Shown here in pieces: positions 9,038 through 16,686 of a stretch of DNA of 64,000 nt. The notes under the pieces are model-generated. The model saw nothing but the letters and a program-made list of their open reading frames with translations, was not told the origin of the DNA and made no database searches. The stretch is taken from positions 1-64,000 of the forward strand of contig JAYELS010000070.1 of NCBI GenBank assembly GCA_034717695.1, in the 5' to 3' direction. This stretch comes from NAT127 sp034717695. GTDB lineage: Bacteria > Pseudomonadota > Gammaproteobacteria > Pseudomonadales > Porticoccaceae. The position numbers and the translations under genes are program-made. The number at the start of each line of letters is the position of its first letter. Position 1 is the first letter of the stretch.

Positions 9038-10024
9038 ATGATCCGTCTTTTCATTTCCGATCTGCACCTCTCGAAGGAACGCCCGGCCATCACCCGGGCG
9101 TTTTTTCGCTTTATGGCGGAGGAAGCCGCCGGGGCCGACGAGCTGTACATCCTCGGCGATCTGTTCGAGGCCTGGATCGGCGACGACGATCCCGAGACCC
9201 TGGCCCGCGCCGTGGTGGCCGGGCTGCGCAAGCTCAGCGACGGTGGCACCAAGCTTTACTTTCTCCACGGTAACCGCGACTTTCTGGTGGGCCGGCGCTT
9301 TGCCCGGGAGACCGGCTGCACCCTGCTGCCCGACTACCACCTGATCAGCAACGGCGACCAGAAGATCCTCCTCTGCCACGGCGACACCCTCTGCACCGAA
9401 GACAAAAAGTACCAGCGCTTTCGCCGCAAGGTGCGCAACCCCTTCTACCGCTGGCTGCTGGCCCACCTGCCCCTCAGGCGCCGCCTGAAGATCGCCGCCG
9501 ACTGGCGCGCCAGGAGCCTCGCCGCCAACAGCAACAAGCCCGCCAACATCATGGACGTGACCCCCGCCGAGGTGGAGCGCCAGCTCGCCGCCCGGGGCGC
9601 CCGGGTGCTGATCCACGGCCACACCCACCGCCCCGGTGTCCACCGCCACGGAGCCGGTGACAGGGTGGTGCTGGGGGATTGGGAAAAACTCGGGTGGTTT
9701 GTAAGAATCGAGGGAGAAACCCTTGATTTAATTGACTTCCCTATTGGTGTTGAACCACCAAAATCCGGCGGGGACGGGGGCGAGAAGCCCGCAGCTGAAG
9801 GGGGCGGGACACCGTCGCTCCGGGAGGGAATCAGCCCTGCCCCGACACCGCCGCCCCAACCGCCACCCACAGCCGCCGGCGACTGGCTGTCACCGCCCAG
9901 GGCCCAGCCGAGGGAGCAATCCTCCGCCACCCCGACACCCCCGCCCCCCTCGGCCGCCAAACCCAGCCGGCGTCAGGCCAGCGACGAAGGGGACGGGGGC
10001 AGCCAGCTGTCCTTCGATCTCTAG
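9038..10024 (+). CDS. lpxH: UDP-2,3-diacylglucosamine diphosphatase LpxH with a proline-rich tail
   Basis: LpxH hydrolyses UDP-2,3-diacylglucosamine to lipid X in lipid A synthesis. All metallophosphoesterase ligands keep the E. coli numbering: Asp8 and His10 (SDLHL), Asp41 (GDLFEAW), Asn79 (GNRD), His114 (HGDTL), His195 and His197 (HGHTH). The enzyme domain ends near residue 237, which is the usual family length. The reading frame continues for about 90 more residues rich in Pro, Gly, Ser and Ala, ending GSQLSFDL, with no homologous domain I can recognise. The tail may be a readthrough extension or a disordered tether. It is co-directional with ppiB and convergent with miaE, 7 nt apart. Confidence 0.95.
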   Translation: MIRLFISDLHLSKERPAITRAFFRFMAEEAAGADELYILGDLFEAWIGDDDPETLARAVVAGLRKLSDGGTKLYFLHGNRDFLVGRRFARETGCTLLPDYHLISNGDQKILLCHGDTLCTEDKKYQRFRRKVRNPFYRWLLAHLPLRRRLKIAADWRARSLAANSNKPANIMDVTPAEVERQLAARGARVLIHGHTHRPGVHRHGAGDRVVLGDWEKLGWFVRIEGETLDLIDFPIGVEPPKSGGDGGEKPAAEGGGTPSLREGISPAPTPPPQPPPTAAGDWLSPPRAQPREQSSATPTPPPPSAAKPSRRQASDEGDGGSQLSFDL

Positions 10025-10031
10025 CGGGCCA

Positions 10032-10646
10032 TCAGGCGGAGAGGGGAATCCCGGAGTGAAAGCGAAATTCCGGGTCCGGCGCCTCGATCAACTCCCGCTC
10101 CCGGGCAGCGATGGCGGCGATGCGGTCGCTGATATCCCCCCCAGCGGCGGCCTTGGCGAGGCCCAGGTAGTCCCGGTAGTGGCGCCCCTCGGATTTCAGC
10201 AAGGAGGTGTAGAACTTCCCCAGCTCCGCGTCCAGCAAGGGTGCCAGGCGGGCAAAACGCTCGCAGGAGCGGGCCTCGATGAAGGCGCCGACGATCAGGG
10301 TATCCACCAGCCGGTGGGGCTCCGCCGGGCGCACCCGGTCCCGAAGGCCTGCGGCGTAGCGGGACGCGCTGACCTGGCCATAGGCAATGCCCCGCGCCGC
10401 CATGATATCGAGCACCTGCTCGAAGTGACGCAACTCCTCCCGCGCCAGCCGCGACATCAGATGCAGCAGCTCCAGGTCATCCACATAGCGGTACATCAGC
10501 GACAGCGCGGTGCTCGCCGCCTTTTTCTCGCAGTTGGCGTGATCGATCAGCAGCAGTGGCTGATTGTCGAGGGCCGCCGCCAGCCAGGCGTCGGGGGTGG
10601 CACAGGGCAGAAAGGCGAGAATCTCGTCAAGGGCGGACTGGGTCAT
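10032..10646 (-). CDS. miaE: tRNA-(ms2io6A37) hydroxylase
   Basis: The 204-residue protein matches MiaE, a non-haem diiron monooxygenase that hydroxylates the isopentenyl group of ms2i6A at position 37 of tRNAs reading U-starting codons. The ferritin-like four-helix ligands are visible: NCEKKAA near residue 40, EELRHFE near 70, and FIEARSCERF plus SEGRHYRDY further on. The ATG start gives a complete family-length protein. Its stop lies 7 nt from the lpxH stop on the other strand. Confidence 0.93.
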   Translation of the reverse strand: MTQSALDEILAFLPCATPDAWLAAALDNQPLLLIDHANCEKKAASTALSLMYRYVDDLELLHLMSRLAREELRHFEQVLDIMAARGIAYGQVSASRYAAGLRDRVRPAEPHRLVDTLIVGAFIEARSCERFARLAPLLDAELGKFYTSLLKSEGRHYRDYLGLAKAAAGGDISDRIAAIAARERELIEAPDPEFRFHSGIPLSA

Positions 10647-10720
10647 GGCGTTCTCTGGGCTCGTCGGCGGCGGTTGGGGTGCGGGGCAGGGATTTTAGCC
10701 TGGGTTGGGGGTCGGGTTGC

Positions 10721-10797
10721 AGGGTTCAGGGTTCAGGGTTCAGGGTTCAGGGTTCAGGGTTCAGGGTTCAGGGTTCAGGGTTCAGGGTTCAGGGTTC
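10721..10797 (+). repeat. Perfect (AGGGTTC)11 heptanucleotide array
   Basis: Eleven exact consecutive copies of AGGGTTC fill 77 bp, preceded by one imperfect unit (GGGTTGC). The array is intergenic, 75 bp from the miaE start and about 315 bp from the acnB start. Perfect identity implies recent expansion or continuing slippage. Confidence 0.95.
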
Positions 10798-10905
10798 ACG
10801 TGAGTGCAGGAGACGGAAACGACCATCGATCATCCGTGTGAGTAGGCCCACATTGCCGCTGTGCACAGCTGACAGCCACGACCTGATGGGGGAATTCTCG
10901 AGCTC

Positions 10906-10975
10906 GCAACCTGCAACCTGCAACCTGCAACCTGAACCCTGCAACGCGCAAAGCGCAAAGCGCAACCTGAACCTG
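10906..10975 (+). repeat. Imperfect heptanucleotide array (GCAACCT and variants)
   Basis: Ten consecutive seven-base units run GCAACCT four times, then GAACCCT, GCAACGC, GCAAAGC twice, GCAACCT and GAACCTG. GAACCCT is the reverse complement of the unit in the upstream array, so the two arrays are related and inverted with respect to each other. Confidence 0.9.
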
Positions 10976-11111
10976 CCCCCCATGGAGTCCCCCCCCCGTT
11001 TCCAGTAAAATGCCCGCCGGGCTTGCCGGCCCCCCATCGATGTGTGTCATCGATAGTCCCGCTTTCGGCTACCACCGGAACGGGTAACCCTACCTACACG
11101 AGGAAATTTCC

Positions 11112-13724
11112 GTGCTTGAAGCCTACCGCCAACACGTAGCAGAACGCGCCGCCGAAGGTGTGCCCCCAAAGCCCCTCTCCGCTGAATGGACCGCCCAATT
11201 GGTGGACCTGCTGAAGAACCCGCCCGCCGGCGAGGAAACCTTTCTGCTGGACCTGATCACCAATCGCGTGCCCCCCGGGGTCGACGACGCCGCCTATGTG
11301 AAGGCAGGCTTTCTCACCGCCATCACCACCGGCGAGGCCAGCTCTCCCCTGATCAGCCGCGCCAAGGCCGTGGAACTGCTCGGCATGATGCTCGGCGGCT
11401 ACAACATCGCCACCCTGGTCAACCTGCTGGACGACGCCGAGGTGGGCGCCCTCGCCGCCGAGCAGCTCAAGCACACCCTGCTGATGTTCGACGCCTTCCA
11501 CGATGTGGAGGAGAAGGCCAAGGCCGGCAACGCCAATGCCAAGGCCGTTCTCGAGTCCTGGGCCGAGGCGGAGTGGTTCCTGTCCCGCCCCGAGGTGCCG
11601 GAGAAGATCACCACCGCCGTGTTCAAGGTCACCGGCGAAACCAATACCGACGACCTCTCCCCCGCGCCCGACGCCTGGTCGCGCCCCGATATCCCGCTCC
11701 ATGCCCGCGCCATGTACAAGATGGCCCGGGATGGCATCACCCCGGATGAGCCCGGCGCCGTCGGCCCCATGAAGCAGATCGAGGAACTCAATGCCCGCGG
11801 CTACAAGGTGGCCTTCGTGGGCGACGTGGTGGGCACTGGCTCGTCCCGCAAGTCCGCCACCAACTCGGTGCTGTGGTTCTTCGGCGAGGACGTGCCCGGG
11901 GTGCCCAACAAGCGCGCCGGCGGCATCTGCATCGGCGGCAAGGTGGCCCCCATCTTCTACAACACCATGGAAGACTCCGGCGCCCTGGTATTCGAAGCCC
12001 CCGTGGACGATATCGGCCAGGGCCAGATCATCGACATCTTCCCCTACGCCGGCAAGATCACCGACCACGAGTCCGGCACGGTACTCTCTGAGTTCGCCCT
12101 CAAGTCCGAGGTGCTGCTGGACGAAGTCCGCGCCGGCGGCCGCATCAACCTGATCGTCGGCCGCGGCCTCACCAAGCGCGCCCGGGAAGCCCTGGGCCTC
12201 GCCCCCAGCACCGTGTTCCGCACCCCGGAGCAGCCCGCCGATTCCGGCAAGGGCTTTACCCTGGCCCAGAAGATGGTGGGCAAGGCCTGCGGCATGGAAG
12301 GCGTGCGCCCCGGTACCTACTGCGAGCCCCACATGACCACCGTGGGCTCCCAGGACACCACCGGACCCATGACCCGGGACGAGCTCAAGGACCTGGCCTG
12401 CCTCGGCTTCTCCGCCGACCTGGTGATGCAGTCCTTCTGCCACACCGCCGCCTACCCCAAGCCCGTGGATATCGAAACCCAGCACACCCTGCCGGATTTC
12501 ATCCAGAACCGTGGCGGTGTCTCCCTGCGCCCCGGTGACGGCATTATCCACAGCTGGCTTAACCGCATGCTGCTGCCCGACACCGTGGGCACCGGCGGCG
12601 ACTCCCACACCCGCTTCCCCATGGGCATCTCCTTCCCCGCCGGCTCGGGCCTCGTCGCCTTTGCCGCCGCCACCGGCGTCATGCCCCTGGATATGCCGGA
12701 ATCCGTGCTGGTGCGCTTCAAGGGCAAGATGCAGCCCGGCATCACCCTGCGGGATCTGGTGCACGCCATCCCCTACTACGCCATCCAGGAAGGCCTGCTC
12801 ACCGTCGAGAAGAAGGGCAAGAAGAACATCTTCTCCGGCCGCATCCTGGAGATCGAAGGCCTCGACCACCTCACCGTGGAGCAGGCGTTCGAGCTCTCCG
12901 ACGCCTCCGCCGAGCGCTCCGCCGCCGGCTGCACCATCAAGCTGTCGGAGGACTCCGTGGCGGAGTACCTGCGCTCCAATATCACCCTGCTGCGCTGGAT
13001 GATCGCCGAGGGCTATGGCGACCCCCGCACCATCGAGCGCCGGGTGCGCAAGATGGAGGAGTGGCTGGCCAACCCGAGCCTCATGGCCGCCGACAAGGAC
13101 GCCGAATACGCCGCCGTTATCGAGATCGACCTGGCGGAGGTGAAGGAGCCCATCGTCTGCGCCCCCAACGACCCGGACGACGCCCGCCTGCTGTCCTCCG
13201 TGGCCGGCGACAGGGTGGACGAAGTGTTCCTCGGCTCCTGCATGACCAACATCGGCCACTTCCGCGCCGCCGGCAAGCTGCTGGCCAAGGCCCCGGCCCT
13301 CACCACCCGCTTCTGGATCTGCCCGCCCACCCGCATGGACGAGCACACCCTGATGGAAGAAGGCTACTACAGCATCTACGGCAAGGCCGGCGCCCGCACC
13401 GAAATGCCTGGCTGCTCCCTGTGCATGGGCAACCAGGCGCGGGTCACGCCCAAATCCACCGTGCTGTCCACCTCCACCCGCAACTTCCCCAACCGTCTCG
13501 GGGACGGCGCCAATGTCTACCTCACCTCGGCGGAACTCGCCTCGGTGGGGGGCATTCTCGGTCGCCTGCCGACGGTGGAGGAATACCTGGAATACGCCAA
13601 AACCATCGATTCCATGGCGGCGGAAATCTACCGCTACATGAACTTCGACCAGATCGCGTCGTTCCAGAAATCGGCGGAGGACGGCAAGCGCATCGCCGCC
13701 GAGCTGATCGTCGACGTCGCCTGA
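11112..13724 (+). CDS. acnB: Aconitate hydratase B
   Basis: AcnB (870 residues) isomerises citrate and isocitrate in the TCA cycle using a [4Fe-4S] cluster. The protein aligns almost end to end with E. coli AcnB from memory: N-terminal HEAT-like domain (MLEAYRQHVAERAAEG), the swivel domain with VGDVVGTGSSRKSATNSV, and the cluster cysteines in GSCMTNIGHF and CSLCMGNQ near the C-terminus. The start is a GTG preceded by GAGGAAA. The upstream gap carries the two heptamer arrays and a GC-rich hairpin follows the stop. Confidence 0.98.
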   Translation: MLEAYRQHVAERAAEGVPPKPLSAEWTAQLVDLLKNPPAGEETFLLDLITNRVPPGVDDAAYVKAGFLTAITTGEASSPLISRAKAVELLGMMLGGYNIATLVNLLDDAEVGALAAEQLKHTLLMFDAFHDVEEKAKAGNANAKAVLESWAEAEWFLSRPEVPEKITTAVFKVTGETNTDDLSPAPDAWSRPDIPLHARAMYKMARDGITPDEPGAVGPMKQIEELNARGYKVAFVGDVVGTGSSRKSATNSVLWFFGEDVPGVPNKRAGGICIGGKVAPIFYNTMEDSGALVFEAPVDDIGQGQIIDIFPYAGKITDHESGTVLSEFALKSEVLLDEVRAGGRINLIVGRGLTKRAREALGLAPSTVFRTPEQPADSGKGFTLAQKMVGKACGMEGVRPGTYCEPHMTTVGSQDTTGPMTRDELKDLACLGFSADLVMQSFCHTAAYPKPVDIETQHTLPDFIQNRGGVSLRPGDGIIHSWLNRMLLPDTVGTGGDSHTRFPMGISFPAGSGLVAFAAATGVMPLDMPESVLVRFKGKMQPGITLRDLVHAIPYYAIQEGLLTVEKKGKKNIFSGRILEIEGLDHLTVEQAFELSDASAERSAAGCTIKLSEDSVAEYLRSNITLLRWMIAEGYGDPRTIERRVRKMEEWLANPSLMAADKDAEYAAVIEIDLAEVKEPIVCAPNDPDDARLLSSVAGDRVDEVFLGSCMTNIGHFRAAGKLLAKAPALTTRFWICPPTRMDEHTLMEEGYYSIYGKAGARTEMPGCSLCMGNQARVTPKSTVLSTSTRNFPNRLGDGANVYLTSAELASVGGILGRLPTVEEYLEYAKTIDSMAAEIYRYMNFDQIASFQKSAEDGKRIAAELIVDVA

Positions 13725-13781
13725 TCGGATGCACTCCCCCGGCCCGCTGAACAGCGGGGCCGGGCCGGCCGAAAGGCTCTT

Positions 13782-13806
13782 CAGCGCCCCGCTTTGCGGG
13801 GCGCTG
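13782..13806 (+). terminator. Hairpin downstream of acnB
   Basis: A perfect 10-bp stem CAGCGCCCCG / CGGGGCGCTG closes a CTTTG loop about 57 nt after the acnB stop and before the convergent TetR gene. The following T run is poor, so it may be a weak or Rho-aided terminator. Confidence 0.55.
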
Positions 13807-13841
13807 TCGTATCCGGCCGATGGCAACGGCAACCAGCGCAT

Positions 13842-14552
13842 TCACTGGCGCGAATCCACCTCCCCCTTGGGGACGTCACAACCCATATAGCGGCACGCCA
13901 TGCGCAGGGTTTCCTCCTGATAGCGCCGGCTCTCGACGCTGAAAAAGGGGTCGTCCGGCTCCGGCGGCATGATCGACCAGATCGCCGAGCCGCGAATGAC
14001 ATAGTGCAGATAGCGCACCGCGGTCTCCAGGTCAGAGTGATCGAAGGCGCTCCCGTGGTGGCTGTACAGCCCGTGCATCGCCCGACAGAAGGTCTCCTCG
14101 GCCCTCGCCAGGGTATGGTGGAAATTGGCGTCGACGGCGCGCCGGCGTTCCACCAGGCGCAAAAACCCCGCGTCATCCCGGGACGAGCTGAACACGATCT
14201 CGATATGGAAGCGAATCACATCCACGGCCGTGGCGCTTTGCCAGCGGGGCAGCAGGACCATCTCGGCAATCCGCGCTTCACGGGCGGTACGGTAATGTTC
14301 GTACAGCGCCAGAAAAATCGAATGCTTGTCGGCGAACAGATTGTAGATGGATCCCACCGACACCCCGGACCTGCGGGAAATTTCGGCGATGGTGGTTTCC
14401 TCGAAACCCTGGCCCACGAACAAATCCCGAGCGGTGACTAGAATTTTCTGCAGGGTCTCTCGGCTGCGGCGCTGGCTGGGGGTCGTCACCCAATCCGCAC
14501 CGTCCACCCAGGATATCGACGAAAAGTCCGCTAAGTCTTCGGCCATGGTCAT
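13842..14552 (-). CDS. TetR-family transcriptional regulator
   Basis: The 236-residue protein has an N-terminal TetR DNA-binding domain: RSRETLQKILVTARDLF, then the helix-turn-helix TIAEISRRSGVSVGSIYNLF and the ADKHSIFLALYEHY helix. The C-terminal helical ligand domain is not assignable. ATG start 14552 is chosen because the region upstream of it is non-conserved; an ATG two codons later is possible. It is divergent from the SnoaL-Rieske pair, and a perfect 19-bp palindrome lies in the shared intergenic region. It is therefore probably the local repressor of that pair and of itself. The ligand is unknown. Confidence 0.9.
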   Translation of the reverse strand: MTMAEDLADFSSISWVDGADWVTTPSQRRSRETLQKILVTARDLFVGQGFEETTIAEISRRSGVSVGSIYNLFADKHSIFLALYEHYRTAREARIAEMVLLPRWQSATAVDVIRFHIEIVFSSSRDDAGFLRLVERRRAVDANFHHTLARAEETFCRAMHGLYSHHGSAFDHSDLETAVRYLHYVIRGSAIWSIMPPEPDDPFFSVESRRYQEETLRMACRYMGCDVPKGEVDSRQ

Positions 14553-14695
14553 CCCACTGTTTTCCTGTTGATCGCCCCGCTGCGCGCGCGGCGGCGGGCC
14601 ATAGTGTACCCCCGGGATCAGCCGTTGCCAGCGCAAAGATCATCCCCCCACCAGGGCCCCGGCGCGGGCCGCCTGCCGCCAACACCAAAATCCTG

Positions 14696-14724
14696 TTGAC
14701 AAGCCTGCGGCATTGGTCTAGCTT
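14696..14724 (+). promoter_or_regulatory. Putative promoter of the SnoaL-Rieske operon
   Basis: A consensus -35 box TTGACA (14696-14701) is followed after 17 nt by TAGCTT (14719-14724). The -35 is perfect and the -10 weak, as expected for a regulated promoter. The TetR-type palindrome starts 10 bp downstream. Confidence 0.55.
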
Positions 14725-14733
14725 TTTCACCGG

Positions 14734-14752
14734 TTTAGAATTAAATTCTAAA
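14734..14752. promoter_or_regulatory. Perfect 19-bp palindrome, probable TetR operator
   Basis: TTTAGAATT-A-AATTCTAAA is an exact inverted repeat with nine-base arms about one central base. It stands out as AT-rich within a GC-rich region. It lies between the divergent TetR and SnoaL genes, just downstream of the candidate -10 box, where a bound repressor would block transcription start. Confidence 0.75.
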
Positions 14753-14814
14753 TAAGACCCAGCCCAAACCCATGGCGGGGCCAACAAGCCCCACCCACCC
14801 GGAGGAGAACCTGA

Positions 14815-15258
14815 ATGAAAGTACCCGTCGAGGACCGTATAGCCCTGCAGGACCTGATGACCGACTACTGCTACGCGGTGGACAAGCTGACCGACCTGGA
14901 TACCCTGCTTGACCTGTTCACGGACGACGCCGTTCTGGATTTCTCCGACATTGGCCTGCCGGCCATGCCGGGCAAGGAGCGGTTCCGGCAGTTCTATGAA
15001 GGGGTGTTCGCCGACATGAGCGACCACCAGCACTACATCAGCAACTTCCGCGTCCAGTCCTACAGTGGCGACGAGGCGGTGATGACCGCCTACGTGCAGG
15101 GCCTGGGGCGGGCCAAGGACGGTGGCGAGGTGCTCGTTCATGTGCGCTACCAGATGGACTGCGTGAAGGCTGGCGACGCCTGGAAGTGCAAGACCTACTA
15201 CATCCGCAAAGGGATGCCCCTGCCCGACTCCCTCACCCAGATCCACAACGACCGTTGA
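14815..15258 (+). CDS. SnoaL-like (NTF2-fold) protein paired with a Rieske oxygenase
   Basis: The 147-residue protein has the SnoaL_4-type pattern: an N-terminal helix (RIALQDLMTDYCYAVD), LDLFTDDAVLDFS, a central helix, and strands ending in YYIRKGMPLP. NTF2-fold proteins include beta subunits of ring-hydroxylating dioxygenases and small hydratases or isomerases. It is 30 nt upstream of a Rieske alpha subunit with a good GGAGGAG ribosome site, so it may be an accessory or beta-like subunit. This role is inferred from position only. Confidence 0.8.
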   Translation: MKVPVEDRIALQDLMTDYCYAVDKLTDLDTLLDLFTDDAVLDFSDIGLPAMPGKERFRQFYEGVFADMSDHQHYISNFRVQSYSGDEAVMTAYVQGLGRAKDGGEVLVHVRYQMDCVKAGDAWKCKTYYIRKGMPLPDSLTQIHNDR

Positions 15259-15288
15259 TCCAATAACCGCAATTCAGGGGTTACACCA

Positions 15289-16635
15289 ATGAACACCAAA
15301 ATGACCGATATTGCCCAAACCGCCACCTACCCCACCCACCCCGCTGCCGAGCCACCCCGGGCAAGGGGCGATGCCATTACCGGGGACCGCTACTGGAGCA
15401 AGGACTTTGCCGATCGTGAATGGGAGAAAATGTGGAAGAAGATCTGGCACCTCGGGGGTCGAATCTCGCAACTCCAGGAACCTGGCGACTACATCGTCCA
15501 CCGGTTTCGCCACGAATCGGTGCTGATGGTCAAGCAACGGGACGGAGGCATTCGCGCCTTCTACAACGTGTGTCTGCACCGCGGCAACCAGCTGGTGAGC
15601 GGCGCCGAAGAAGGCAGCCTGGGCGCTTTCAGCTGTCCCTACCACGGCTGGCGATGGGGCATCGACGGCGAACTCGAATGGGTTCAGGACGAAGAGGACT
15701 TCTCCCAGGGCAGCCCCTGCGGCAAGCTGCGCTTGAAGGAGCTGCCCTGCGACACCTGGGGCGGATTTGTCTTCTGGAGTTTCAACCCCAATGCCAAACC
15801 CCTCCTCGACTACCTGGACCCTATTCCCACCCTGCTGGGAAATCGCGGCCTGGAGGACCATGTCCGCGTGGTGTGGCGCACCCTGCGGGTCAATACCAAC
15901 TGGAAATTCGCGTCGGACAACTTCAACGAGGCGTACCATATTCCCACGGTTCACCCCCAGTTCGCGCCGATGATCGACGACCACTACTCGACCACCCTGT
16001 TCGAGATGTACCCCACCGGCCACAACCGCATGATCGAGAAATTGCAGCCATCCAGCCGCTATCCGGTGAAGGATGAAGTGCAAGCCCTGTGGGCGGATGT
16101 GCTGAGGCAATGGGACATCAACCCGGACGAGTACCAGGGGCGAGCCCAGGAGGCGCGGCTGGCGCTACAGCAGGCGCGGCGCAAGCTGGGGCCAGAGCGA
16201 GGCTGGGACCTGTACGCCCGGCTGACCGACGATGAACTCACCGATCAGATGCACCATACCTGCTTCCCCAACCTGACCATCACCGGCACACCGGAAGGCC
16301 TGCATGTCTTCCGCACCGAGCCCGACGCCGAGGATCCCAACTGGTCCACCTTCGACTACTGGTATCTGGTACCCAGGGTGCGGGGGCTCAAGGCAGTGGC
16401 CACCCTGTACGGCATGCGGCCCATCGAGGAAGCGGAACACGAAACCGACGACTTCGCCGACTATGAAGCGGCCCTCGACCAGGGGGATTTCCTCTCCCAG
16501 GATCTGTCCCTGGCGGAAACCATGCAGAGGGGCCTGCGCTCGATGGCCTTCGAGGATTGCTACCTGGCCGACCAGGAAACCCGGGTTCGACGCTTCCACG
16601 AGGTCATCAACGACTACCTGGAAGACCGCCGCTGA
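15289..16635 (+). CDS. Rieske non-haem iron oxygenase, alpha subunit (first)
   Basis: The 448-residue protein has a Rieske [2Fe-2S] domain with ligands Cys95 and His97 (CLHRG) and Cys116 and His119 (CPYHGW). The catalytic domain has the mononuclear iron site in DNFNEAYHIPTVH, with His217 and His222 and the bridging Asp210. Such enzymes use electrons from a separate ferredoxin/reductase to hydroxylate or demethylate aromatic, sterol or amine substrates. The alpha subunit is of the longer ring-hydroxylating type. It lies downstream of the SnoaL-like gene under the likely control of the divergent TetR. No reductase is encoded here, and the substrate is unknown. Confidence 0.93.
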   Translation: MNTKMTDIAQTATYPTHPAAEPPRARGDAITGDRYWSKDFADREWEKMWKKIWHLGGRISQLQEPGDYIVHRFRHESVLMVKQRDGGIRAFYNVCLHRGNQLVSGAEEGSLGAFSCPYHGWRWGIDGELEWVQDEEDFSQGSPCGKLRLKELPCDTWGGFVFWSFNPNAKPLLDYLDPIPTLLGNRGLEDHVRVVWRTLRVNTNWKFASDNFNEAYHIPTVHPQFAPMIDDHYSTTLFEMYPTGHNRMIEKLQPSSRYPVKDEVQALWADVLRQWDINPDEYQGRAQEARLALQQARRKLGPERGWDLYARLTDDELTDQMHHTCFPNLTITGTPEGLHVFRTEPDAEDPNWSTFDYWYLVPRVRGLKAVATLYGMRPIEEAEHETDDFADYEAALDQGDFLSQDLSLAETMQRGLRSMAFEDCYLADQETRVRRFHEVINDYLEDRR

Positions 16636-16641
16636 CCGCCC

Positions 16642-16673
16642 GTGCCCGGAGGCCGACCGAGGTCTCCGGGCAC
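16642..16673. terminator. Hairpin between convergent Rieske genes
   Basis: A perfect 10-bp stem GTGCCCGGAG / CTCCGGGCAC with a 12-nt loop lies between the first and second Rieske genes, which converge here. There is no T tract, so termination is likely but not certain. Confidence 0.45.
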
Positions 16674-16686
16674 CACCCTCTCCTCC

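Larger units (their letters stand above)
10647..11111. other. Intergenic region carrying two heptanucleotide repeat arrays, upstream of acnB
   Basis: This 465-bp gap between the divergent miaE and acnB genes has no convincing gene. It holds two opposed seven-base repeat arrays (10721-10797 and 10906-10975) separated by 108 bp, and then the acnB leader. Open frames across it exist only because the arrays lack stop codons. Confidence 0.8.

Noticed and set aside
9732..10841. A frame running through the lpxH tail, antisense miaE and the heptamer array
   Set aside because: It lacks domains and is held open only by the stop-free repeat; miaE is clear on the opposite strand.
10892..10905. Overlapping GAATTC, CTCGAG and GAGCTC sites resembling a cloning polylinker
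   Set aside because: Three overlapping palindromes within 14 bp can occur by chance. There is no further vector sequence, and flanking repeats are natural in style.
10721..10975. Heptamer arrays read as telomere-like or CRISPR repeats
   Set aside because: They are contiguous units with no spacers, so not CRISPR, and they lie inside a circular-type gene neighbourhood.
11094..13841. A 915-codon frame antisense to acnB
   Set aside because: acnB is certain on the other strand; the antisense translation is a Gly/Val/His-rich shadow with no family pattern.
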